A stretch of 23,360 nt of DNA from CAVYXF01 sp963772335 (GTDB lineage: Bacteria; Pseudomonadota; Alphaproteobacteria; Rhizobiales; Rhodomicrobiaceae): the NCBI GenBank assembly GCA_963772335.1, contig CAVYXF010000002.1:1-23360 (forward strand). Reading direction: 5' to 3'. Under the pieces are notes generated by a model, which was not told the DNA's origin, did not search any database, and saw nothing but the letters and a program-made list of their open reading frames with translations. The first letter of the stretch is position 1. Every line of letters begins with the position of its first letter. A program made the position numbers and the translations under genes. Positions 14,573 through 20,949 of the stretch are shown one piece after another.

Positions 14573-14981
14573 AGGTGATCCTTTCCTGGGCTGTCGGGCC
14601 GCCGAGATTGGCGGCCTCGATGCCGGATCGCCCGAGCCCTGCGGATCAGCGGGCGCGTCAACAGGCCGAAGGCCCGAAGCCGTAATGGAGGGTCCCTTCA
14701 GGGAGGAGGCCGTTCGGTGTTGACGCGCGTGCGCGCAGGCTCAGAAACGGCATGGCAGAGGCCGCTTCCCAGCGGTCTGGCAGCCTAGGAAAGGTGGTTG
14801 GGGGAAAGGATGCTGCCCCGACTTATGCGGGCGGTCTGGCGACACGGTATGCGGTGCCGTCATGGCGGCAAAGCTGCTCCGGCATCCCGGACGGGGCTCG
14901 ATGAAGCGCGCTTGGATACGCCCGTAGATCGTGTCCCGGCGCGTGGTGTAAGTGGCGGGTGCTTGCGTCGATGCTCGGCAG
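14573..14981 (-). promoter_or_regulatory. Long structured leader of the DUF6876 gene (leader C)
   Basis: No gene is supported in these 409 bp. On the minus strand the leader contains an inverted repeat with perfect 11-bp arms, GCGCGTCAACA (14653-14663, plus strand) and TGTTGACGCGC (14718-14728), around 54 nt. A box at 14611-14626 (plus strand GCGGCCTCGATGCCGG) lies 38 nt before the start codon. The same layout occurs before DUF736 and DUF2493 with different arm sequences. The part from 14729 to the IS end holds nothing I recognise; it may be what remains of DNA split by the IS. Confidence 0.6.
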
Positions 14982-16233
14982 GGGCCGGGACGCATCAACT
15001 TGCCATGGCCGGCAGGCTGATGATGGGATCATCGCTGATCGGGGCGATGGTTTCCAGCGTCATGTATCGGGCGCGCTGCACCGCCCATTCATCGTTCTGC
15101 TCAAGCAGGATGGCGCCGACCAGGCGGGTGATTGCCGCCTCGTTGGGGAAGATGCCGACGACCTCGGTCCTTCGCTTGATCTCGCCGTTGACGCGCTCCA
15201 GCGGGTTTGTCGAGTGCAGCTTGGCGCGATGGGCAGGCGGGAAGCTCATATAGGCGAGCACGTCGGTTTCGGCTTCGTCGAGCAACGCTGCCAGCTTGGG
15301 CACCTTGGGGCGGATCTGATCGGCGACATGCCGCCATTGCTGGCTTGCGGCCTTGGCGTCGTTCTGGGCGAAAGCGGTGGCAATGAAGGCGGAGATCACC
15401 CGCCGGCCCTGCTTGCCGGCATGGGCGAGGACATTGCGCATAAAATGGATGCGGCAGCGCTGCCATGTGGTGCTCAGTACCTTGGACACGGCGGCCTTGA
15501 TGCCTTCATGGCTGTCGGAGATGACCAGCTTGACGCCGTGCAAGCCGCGGCGGGTGAGCTTGCGCAGGAAAGCGGTCCAGAACGGCTCGGCCTCTGAGGC
15601 CCCGATTTCCATACCAAGCACCTCGCGGCGACCATCGCTGTTGACGCCGACGGCGATGATGACCGCAACCGAGACGATGCGGCCGTTCTGGCGAACCTTC
15701 ACATAGGTGGCGTCGACCCACAGATACGGCCACTCCCCCTCGATCGGCCGGTCGAGGAAGGCTTGCACCTTCTCGTCGATCTCCTCGCACAGGCGCGACA
15801 CCTGGCTCTTGGAGATGCCGCTCATGCCCATGGCTTTGACGAGATCATCGACCGAGCGCGTGGAGATGCCCTGGATATAGGCCTCCTGAATCACGGCGGT
15901 GAGCGCCTTCTCGGCCAGGCGCCGCGGCTCCAGGAAGCCGGGGAAATAGCTGCCGGTGCGCAGCTTGGGGATGCGCAGCTCGACGGTGCCGGCCCGCGTC
16001 TCCCAGGTGCGGTCGCGATAGCCATTGCGCTGGGCGCGGCGCTCGGCGCTCTTCTCGCCGTAAGCCGCGCCGGTCAGCGCGCCGACCTCCAGCTCCATCA
16101 GCCGCTCGGCAGCAAAGCTGATCATCTCGCGCAGGATATCGGCGTCGGGGGCCTTCTCAATCAGGCCCTTCAGGCTCATCATCGCATCGGTCATCGGTGC
16201 TTCCTGGCTCAGGTTGGTCTCGCAACCCGACCC
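14982..16233 (-). mobile_element. IS256-family insertion sequence
   Basis: About 1,252 bp: one transposase gene framed by imperfect terminal inverted repeats. The left end begins GGGCCGGGACGCATCAACTT on the plus strand. The right end, read on the minus strand from 16233, begins GGGTCGGGTTGCGAGACCAA and then CCTG. Aligned with short gaps they share GGG, CGGG, GC, CAAC and TG in order. I see no 8- or 9-bp target duplication (left flank CTCGGCAG, right flank ATAACCGG), so the exact ends are uncertain or the flanks have rearranged. Confidence 0.75.
14995..16194 (-). CDS. IS256-family (mutator type) transposase
   Basis: Full-length 399-residue DDE transposase. The likely catalytic residues are D161 (WVDATYVKVR), D227 (VISDSHEGIKAAV) and E333 (NPLERVNGEIKRR), the three signature blocks of the family. 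The region QRCRIHFMRNVLAH (245-258) is the C-x2-H type motif usually present between the second D and E. The N-terminus holds the DNA-binding part. There is no frameshift, so the element may be active. AGGAAG precedes the ATG at 16194. It inserted between the DUF6876 leader and the small ORF at 16252. Confidence 0.97.
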   Translation of the reverse strand: MTDAMMSLKGLIEKAPDADILREMISFAAERLMELEVGALTGAAYGEKSAERRAQRNGYRDRTWETRAGTVELRIPKLRTGSYFPGFLEPRRLAEKALTAVIQEAYIQGISTRSVDDLVKAMGMSGISKSQVSRLCEEIDEKVQAFLDRPIEGEWPYLWVDATYVKVRQNGRIVSVAVIIAVGVNSDGRREVLGMEIGASEAEPFWTAFLRKLTRRGLHGVKLVISDSHEGIKAAVSKVLSTTWQRCRIHFMRNVLAHAGKQGRRVISAFIATAFAQNDAKAASQQWRHVADQIRPKVPKLAALLDEAETDVLAYMSFPPAHRAKLHSTNPLERVNGEIKRRTEVVGIFPNEAAITRLVGAILLEQNDEWAVQRARYMTLETIAPISDDPIISLPAMAS

Positions 16234-16251
16234 ATAACCGGAGAATCATCG

Positions 16252-16443
16252 ATGACCGCCCGCAAAGCCGCCCACCGCTACAGCGCCATGGGAAAGCGCG
16301 CGGCGGCCGGCTTCGCTACCGCCCTGCTACACCATTGCGTGGGACACGACCCGCCCGGCGCCCGGGGCCCCGATCGAGATGCGTGGCTCCTGATGGCCCA
16401 TATGCGGATGTTTCATGCCGGTGCGTGGACGCAGTCAGCGTAG
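16252..16443 (+). CDS. Small hypothetical ORF (63 aa) beside the IS
   Basis: Not recognised. The ATG at 16252 follows GGAG by about 8 nt (CCGGAGAATCATCG), and the frame has the high third-position GC of its neighbours, which suggests a real short gene. The product is basic and rich in Ala, His and Met (KRAAAGFATALLHHCVGHDP, later LLMAHMRMFHAGAW) with one cysteine and no clear membrane helix. The right end of the insertion sequence is only 18 bp upstream of the start, so its native promoter is probably lost. The 192 bp after the stop, up to the terminator at 16636, hold nothing I recognise. It may also be a chance frame. Confidence 0.35.
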   Translation: MTARKAAHRYSAMGKRAAAGFATALLHHCVGHDPPGARGPDRDAWLLMAHMRMFHAGAWTQSA

Positions 16444-16635
16444 ATCGAGCTACGAGCGCGACCATGCGGAAAGGCTTGGGCGAGCATTGCTGTGATCGCT
16501 CCCTTCGGACCAACGCGCGCGCAGGAGCCAGGGCCCAAATAGTCGCCCTTCGGCTCAGCCGAAACGGCGCTTCTATAGAAGGTCAATCCCGCATCACCCG
16601 TGAAACTGGTTCGGTTGTCCCCGAAGCATTGGAAG

Positions 16636-16662
16636 GCCCCGCCCGGACGGTCCGGGCGGGGC
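16636..16662 (-). terminator. Strong GC hairpin after the DUF736 gene
   Basis: Thirteen-base perfect arms, GCCCCGCCCGGAC and GTCCGGGCGGGGC, around one base; a usable loop of a few bases forms by opening the top pair or two. It lies 12 bp after the DUF736 stop on the minus strand and is followed by CCTTCCAATG, without a real T-run. Position and strength support a terminator or transcript-end stabiliser. Confidence 0.7.
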
Positions 16663-16674
16663 GAAGGTCGCGGC

Positions 16675-17001
16675 TCACTCGCCGTTGCGGCGGCTGGGGC
16701 GGGACCAGATCAGGCTGTAACCCTCGCCGTCCCCATCGTCGAAGAGATTGGCGAAGATCGGGGCGTTGAAGCTCGGATCGTCCAGCTTGAGGCCCAGATA
16801 GTCGCGGCCCTCATTAGAGCGCTTGGACCAGGCGGCGCCGATCTCGGCACGGCCGACAAAGACGCGGTGACTGGGGGCGTTCTCGCCGGTAGCCCGGGTC
16901 TCGGGAACGATGCGGACATTCTTGGCCTGCACCGAGAGGGTGACGATTTCGCCGGTGAACTCGTTGTTGCCGGCTTTTTTGAAGGTGCCGATGGTCGCCA
17001 T
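16675..17001 (-). CDS. DUF736 family protein
   Basis: Protein of 108 residues of the DUF736 family, which is abundant on plasmids and integrative elements of Alphaproteobacteria and has no proven function. Family features are MATIGTFKKAGNNEFTGEI at the start, then VRIVPET, HRVFVGRAEIGAAWSK, and YLGLKLDDPSFNAPIFANLF. It looks like a compact beta-rich cytosolic domain; there is no signal, membrane helix or catalytic motif. The ATG at 17001 was chosen over a longer frame because AAGGAG stands 7 to 8 nt before it and the family starts exactly there. A structured leader precedes it and a GC hairpin follows. Confidence 0.93.
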   Translation of the reverse strand: MATIGTFKKAGNNEFTGEIVTLSVQAKNVRIVPETRATGENAPSHRVFVGRAEIGAAWSKRSNEGRDYLGLKLDDPSFNAPIFANLFDDGDGEGYSLIWSRPSRRNGE

Positions 17002-17207
17002 GTCAGTTCTCCTTGATCTGAAGCTTCGAGCCCGCACCATTGCGGCCTCGATGGCGATCGGCAGGGCCGGAGGGGATCGACGGCGCACCCCGAACTCGGG
17101 GCCCCCGGCGCGCCTGCGCGCTGGGGTGAGGATGGGGCTCGACAGCAGAGGAGGAACTTTCTTGGCTCGCGAGGAATGACGGCGAAGCCGGCAGGGGAAG
17201 AAAGTTC
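17002..17207 (-). promoter_or_regulatory. Structured leader of the DUF736 gene (leader A)
   Basis: Inverted repeat with perfect 10-bp arms, GAACTTTCTT (17154-17163) and AAGAAAGTTC (17198-17207), around 34 nt, then about 150 nt of GC-rich leader. A box at 17042-17057 (plus strand GCGGCCTCGATGGCGA) lies 40 nt before the ATG. On the minus strand TCGCGAGCCAA runs from the loop into the 3' arm (17172-17162); the same 11 bases occur at the same place in the DUF2493 leader. A second compact hairpin around CCCCGAGTTCGGGG lies at 17091-17104. Confidence 0.6.
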
Positions 17208-17614
17208 TGACGCCGCTGTTGCGCACAGTCGATCAAGGCATCAAGCCGGCCTTCGGCCAGATCAGGCCATTGAAGAGGCCGTTTGGGTGCGCTCGATAGG
17301 GCAGGGATCTCGCATGGAGAATCTGGCGAGCCATCGCGACCGCCGCGACGCCGGCACTCGTTCAGCGGATCGGATTCCGACCACCGACAGGCAGGCATGC
17401 CGCTTGCTGCAGCCCCGCAATGCCACCATGCGGCGCATCCGTCCCGTCTGTGCTTTCGACGGCCAGAGGCCTGACTTGGTTTGAGCGCCTCGGGGCAAGA
17501 CGTCCGGGGTTTCGAACAGATGGATCAGTGCCTGCCCCTTCATCGTCCAACAAGAACATGGGAGGAGAGTGGCTTGGCAACGCCCGGGTCCACCCCCATC
17601 CGCTTCAATGGCGT
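17208..17614. other. Gap without a supported gene
   Basis: These 407 bp between the DUF736 leader and the membrane-protein gene hold several overlapping frames on both strands, none with a family I recognise or a clear ribosome site. The promoter for the DUF736 leader should be in the right part, but I see no convincing hexamers in this GC-rich DNA. A short GGCCGGCCTTCGGCC-like hairpin lies near 17246-17258. Confidence 0.4.
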
Positions 17615-18055
17615 TCAGGTCGTAGCGGTGCCCTGACTGGACGGTCCGGGCGCGGCGATTGCGGTCATCTTGACGAAAGCTGTGATGCCGACGGCAACCG
17701 CGCCGATCACAGAAAAGACGATCTGCCAGGTCTCGGACGGCATGGTGTGCCTTACGATGCCATGCGTCGCGTGAAAGCCCGCGATCGCGGCCGGAACAAC
17801 GAAGGCGAGCGCGACGAGGATCTTCAGCCACATCGGACGGAGAACGGCGAGCAGGAGTTGGCCGATGATGAGAGTCGCGCCGGCGGCAATGAGGCTGATG
17901 GCGATGGCGCCGAGGATGCCGGCGCCGGTGTGGTGCGCCCAGACGCCGGCGGTTATGCCGGCAAGCGCCGGCAGTGCGAACACGGCAAGCGTGAAGAGCA
18001 GCCAGCAAAGCATGCCTATGGCGGCAAGCGATGCGAGGATGGCGAGGATGATCAT
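17615..18055 (-). CDS. Small integral membrane protein (146 aa)
   Basis: Not recognised as a named family. From the ATG at 18055 the product has four to five hydrophobic segments: about 2-22, 23-40, 46-72, 76-97 and 109-130, with short loops and a polar tail (APGPSSQGTATT). No catalytic motif is visible. The start was chosen because GGAG lies 9 nt upstream and the hydrophobic N-terminus begins there; an upstream ATG at 18106 would add 17 residues with no ribosome site. It is on the same strand as the DUF2493 and toprim genes and may belong to that backbone. A stem in its leader ends just before the start codon. A membrane role in transfer or entry exclusion is possible but unproven. Confidence 0.7.
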   Translation of the reverse strand: MIILAILASLAAIGMLCWLLFTLAVFALPALAGITAGVWAHHTGAGILGAIAISLIAAGATLIIGQLLLAVLRPMWLKILVALAFVVPAAIAGFHATHGIVRHTMPSETWQIVFSVIGAVAVGITAFVKMTAIAAPGPSSQGTATT

Positions 18056-18107
18056 GGTGGTGGTCTCCGCGAGAATAGATCTGACGGTCGCGCCTTCCAC
18101 CACCACC
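18055..18107 (-). promoter_or_regulatory. Stem that closes next to the start codon of the membrane-protein gene
   Basis: On the minus strand GGTGGTGGTGG (18107-18097) can pair with CCACCACCA (18063-18055), the last base being the A of the ATG. The pairing encloses the GGAG ribosome site in a loop of about 33 nt. This could limit translation initiation. The repeats are simple trinucleotides, so chance is possible. Confidence 0.35.
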
Positions 18108-18196
18108 GCGGCGCGATCGGCAGCATAGCCGAGGTCAGCCCGCCTCGGGAGCGGAAATCGAACCGATCTCCGCCCGCGAAAGCGGTTCGCCTCCGG

Positions 18197-18358
18197 TCAG
18201 AAGGCGAAGGGACTGATTTCGGCCACGATCTCGGCATCGCCTTTCGCGTTGGAGGGACCATGCAAAGCGTGTCGTCTCCGGTCTTGAAGATGACGATCGC
18301 AACCATCAAGGTGGGTGGCGAGGCTGAAGGCGAAGGCTTGAGCGTCGTTGCGGGACAT
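18197..18358 (-). CDS. Small hypothetical protein (53 aa) with signs of two compensating frameshifts
   Basis: AGGAGGGAG precedes an ATG at 18358. The open frame reads MSRNDAQAFAFSLATHL, then a low-quality stretch (DGCDRHLQDRRRHALHGP), then SNAKGDAEIVAEISPFAF. The next frame over the middle part gives MVAIVIFKTGDDTLCMVP, which looks like a genuine beta-strand segment. One extra base near 18308 and one missing C near 18252 would join all three parts into a smooth protein of the same length. I think the true gene uses the alternate middle, but this is a judgement by eye. Function unknown; it belongs to the same strand and backbone as the membrane protein below it. The 269 bp above it, up to the DUF2493 stop, show nothing recognisable. 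Confidence 0.5.
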   Translation of the reverse strand: MSRNDAQAFAFSLATHLDGCDRHLQDRRRHALHGPSNAKGDAEIVAEISPFAF

Positions 18359-18627
18359 CGGTCTCCCTCCTGTCGCTTGAGCGAGGACCATCCTCCCGCT
18401 GACAGATGCCCGCGGCGTCGGACTGAAAACTGCAATCACCGCGTGAGGCGCAGCCGAAGCGGCGCGCAAAGCGTCACCGACCCTACCCGGGTTGATGGCG
18501 TCGAGCGATCCGTCCGGCGAAGGGGCCGCGCAAAGAAGCGAGCGTGGTGCTCCGCGACTGCCACCGAGATTTTCCACGATGCTCGCACGGACTGCTCATC
18601 ATTCGCAGCAGCGTACGATGGCGACGC

Positions 18628-19551
18628 TCACGCGCCGCCGAACCGCCAAACGGGGATGCCGAGCTTTTTGGCCTTGTCGGCCAGATTGCCTTGGATGCCG
18701 GTGCCGGGGAAGACCATGACGCCGATCGGCAGCACGTCGAGCATCTGGTCGTTGCGCTTGAACGGGGCGGCGCGGCCGTGCTTCGTCCAGTCGGGCGCAA
18801 AACCGATCTGCGGCACGCCGCGGTGATCAGCCCAGCAAGAGGCGATCTTCTCGGCGCCCTTCGGCGATTTGCCATGCATCAGCACCATGTCCGGATGCTT
18901 GGCGTGGACCTGGTCGAGCTTGGCCCAGATCAGGCGGTGGTCGTTGAAGTCGAGGCCTCCGGTGACGGCGACCTTTGGCCCGGTCGGCAGGAGCACCTCC
19001 TGCTCGGCACGCTTGCGCGCCATCAGGAAATCGCGGCTGTCGATCATCGCCGCGGTGAGATTGCGGTGGTTGACCTTCGACCCGCTGCGCGGCAGCCAGG
19101 GCCTGCCGGCATGACGCTCGTAGAACGAGCCGGCCTGGTCGCGCATCAGCTCGAGCGCATCCTGCCGCTCGATCAGCGTCCTGCCTTCGGCAATAAGCCG
19201 TTCGAGCTCGACCGATCTGACCTCGGTACCATCCTGTTCCCGCTGGGAGCGGTGCTGCGCTTGCTCGTTATCGTCGAGATCCCGCGCGATCCGCCCGGCA
19301 GCGCGGTGGAAGACGTTGACGATCGACCAGAGCAGGTCGTCGAGGTCGGGCTCGAGGCGAGTGTCGCCCAGTGTGGAGACCAGGGCCTCGAAGATGTCGG
19401 CGATTGCTCCCGCGATCGCGTTGCCGTCGGGGAGCGGCCGCGGATCAGGCTCGTCAGCGAAGGGACGGTAGCCATAGAGCTGAAGCTCGGTCAGGACCTG
19501 GTCGGTCGGAGAGGAAGCCTGGATCGCGTCGTGGTCGTCATGCTCGCTCAT
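18628..19551 (-). CDS. DUF2493 domain protein (SLOG-like)
   Basis: Protein of 307 residues from the ATG at 19551 (GGAG 8 nt upstream; a longer frame would run into the structured leader). Residues about 1-185 are helical and charged with no domain I can name. The C-terminal part (about 192-304) matches DUF2493, a Rossmann-like SLOG-type domain: KVAVTGGLDFNDHRLIWAKL, then HGKSPKGAEKIASCWADHRG, FAPDW and FPGTGIQGNLADKAKKLGIP. The glycine-rich loop and GTG motif suggest nucleotide or nucleotide-derivative binding; the ligand is unknown. It lies below the toprim and helicase genes on the same strand, in an order often seen on alphaproteobacterial plasmids and ICEs, and has its own structured leader. 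Confidence 0.88.
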   Translation of the reverse strand: MSEHDDHDAIQASSPTDQVLTELQLYGYRPFADEPDPRPLPDGNAIAGAIADIFEALVSTLGDTRLEPDLDDLLWSIVNVFHRAAGRIARDLDDNEQAQHRSQREQDGTEVRSVELERLIAEGRTLIERQDALELMRDQAGSFYERHAGRPWLPRSGSKVNHRNLTAAMIDSRDFLMARKRAEQEVLLPTGPKVAVTGGLDFNDHRLIWAKLDQVHAKHPDMVLMHGKSPKGAEKIASCWADHRGVPQIGFAPDWTKHGRAAPFKRNDQMLDVLPIGVMVFPGTGIQGNLADKAKKLGIPVWRFGGA

Positions 19552-19887
19552 GGAATGCTCCGCGTGATGGACCGCGACCTTCGCGGCCTTCATGGCGACG
19601 ACGCCGTCGGGCGGGCCGGACGGGCACCCGGAGCGGGAGCGCAGGGACGGAGCGAAGCGGAGGGCCACAGGGGCCGGCTATTTTGGCTCGCGATGGAAAG
19701 GCTCTCTCCAGCCATGCGGCCTCGCCGCGTGGGATGGAGAGGGCCGCCGGAAAATAGTCGGCCCCAAGGTTGCCCGGCCGGACCGCTTGACGGCCGATCG
19801 CCCTCTCGAAGGCCGAGGCGCGGTCCTCTGGCGAGGGGGGCATCCGAGCGACACGGCTGACGGCAAGCCTCCGCATTTCCGTTCCGG
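19552..19887 (-). promoter_or_regulatory. Structured leader of the DUF2493 gene (leader B)
   Basis: No gene is supported in these 336 bp. An inverted repeat with 15-bp arms and one mismatch, GGGGCCGGCTATTTT (19670-19684) and AAAATAGTCGGCCCC (19751-19765), encloses 66 nt. Within the loop, CTCTCC and GGAGAG can form an inner helix (19702-19743 region). A box at 19583-19598 (plus strand GCGGCCTTCATGGCGA) lies 31 nt before the start codon. The minus-strand 11-mer TCGCGAGCCAA at the loop/3'-arm junction is shared with the DUF736 leader. Confidence 0.62.
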
Positions 19888-20949
19888 CTACGCCGCCGGT
19901 TCCATGAAGCGGGCGACGTCCTGCGGCGCGATCTGAACACGGATGGCCGCCCGGAGCGTATCGGCGCCCAGCATCCGCAGATCCTCGTCGAAGTCCGCGA
20001 GCGCCGGCGACAGCACGATCGCCTCGATGCCGGCCTGCTCGGCCCGGTCGATCAGTGCCGCCATGGCGCCGTCGCCGGCCGGATCGTCGTCGCGCGCGAT
20101 GTAGAGCCGGCGCAGTGTGTGCGGAAAGCGGATGGCGGCGAGGTGGGCTGCCGAGAGCGCCGCGGCCACCGGCATGGCCGGCAGGACGCATCGGAGCGAC
20201 AGCATGGTCTCGATGCCTTCGCCAGCCGCCATCACCGAGCCGGCTGCACCAAAGCGCACGGCATGGCCGAGCAGGTCGCCCATCGCCCGCCTCGGCGTGT
20301 CGATCGGCGCCTTGCCAAGCCTCGCCTCGCTGAAGCCCTCGGGGTCGAGCCAGGTGCGGTGCGCCCCGGTGATCCGGCCGCCGAGATCGGTGACGGCGGC
20401 AATCATCGCCGGCCAGATCTCGGTCGATTCATGCTCGTCCGGCCGGTAGTAGCAGCGCGGATGGAAACGCAGCGCCCCAATGTCGCGCAAAGCCGTAACA
20501 CCACGTCTGCGCAGATACGTCTCCGCGAGCGTGCCCGCTATCGGCTGCGCCATGGCGAACAGCCGCTGCGCTGCTTCCGGCGATCCCGCCGGTGCAGCGG
20601 GCTGGCCGGTGCGGCGCTGGTCGGGCTCCGGTTCGGGATGCGGCAGGCTGAGGAAGCGCCGCGCCTCCTCGGCGACATCCTTGAAATCGACGAAGCCGCA
20701 CGCCTCGCGGATCACGTCCAGTAAGTCCCCGTACTCGCCGGTCGCGGCATCGGTCCAACGACCGGCCGCGCCCTTGCCGGTCTCCGGCCCCTTGAGCCGC
20801 AGGAACATCGAGCGGCCCGGCGTGTTGCGGACGTCGCCGACCAGCCAGTAATGGCCCTGGCGACGGCCATTGGAGAGATAGTGGCGGCAGACCGCCTCCG
20901 CCTGTCGGCCAAGGCGCTGCGACAGGTCGGAAGGCTCGTGGCGGGGCAT
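19888..20949 (-). CDS. Toprim domain protein (DUF7146/primase-like)
   Basis: Protein of 353 residues from the ATG at 20949, whose A is also the last base of the helicase stop (TGATG), so the two genes are translationally coupled. The N-terminal part (about 15-105) resembles the DUF7146 primase-associated region (RQAEAVCRHYLSNGRRQGHY, later GEYGDLLDVI). The C-terminal toprim fold (about 237-325) has the glutamate motif AAGEGIETMLSL (E244, E247) and the acidic motif IARDDDPAGDGA (D287-D289), which bind Mg2+ in primases, topoisomerases and OLD-type nucleases. No zinc finger is visible. With the helicase it probably forms a DNA-processing module of the mobile element, perhaps for replication of the transferred strand; that role is inferred. 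Confidence 0.9.
   Translation of the reverse strand: MPRHEPSDLSQRLGRQAEAVCRHYLSNGRRQGHYWLVGDVRNTPGRSMFLRLKGPETGKGAAGRWTDAATGEYGDLLDVIREACGFVDFKDVAEEARRFLSLPHPEPEPDQRRTGQPAAPAGSPEAAQRLFAMAQPIAGTLAETYLRRRGVTALRDIGALRFHPRCYYRPDEHESTEIWPAMIAAVTDLGGRITGAHRTWLDPEGFSEARLGKAPIDTPRRAMGDLLGHAVRFGAAGSVMAAGEGIETMLSLRCVLPAMPVAAALSAAHLAAIRFPHTLRRLYIARDDDPAGDGAMAALIDRAEQAGIEAIVLSPALADFDEDLRMLGADTLRAAIRVQIAPQDVARFMEPAA

Noticed and set aside
16125..16155. T-DNA-border-like GATATCCTGC on the minus strand
   Set aside because: It is inside the transposase reading frame, where the codons explain it.
17002..17226. N-terminal extension of the DUF736 gene to 17226
   Set aside because: The family begins at the ATG at 17001, which has AAGGAG; the extension is the structured leader.
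19552..20191. Minus-strand frames across the DUF2493 leader
   Set aside because: Their Arg/Pro-rich composition comes from the GC-rich leader and stem, and none has a ribosome site.
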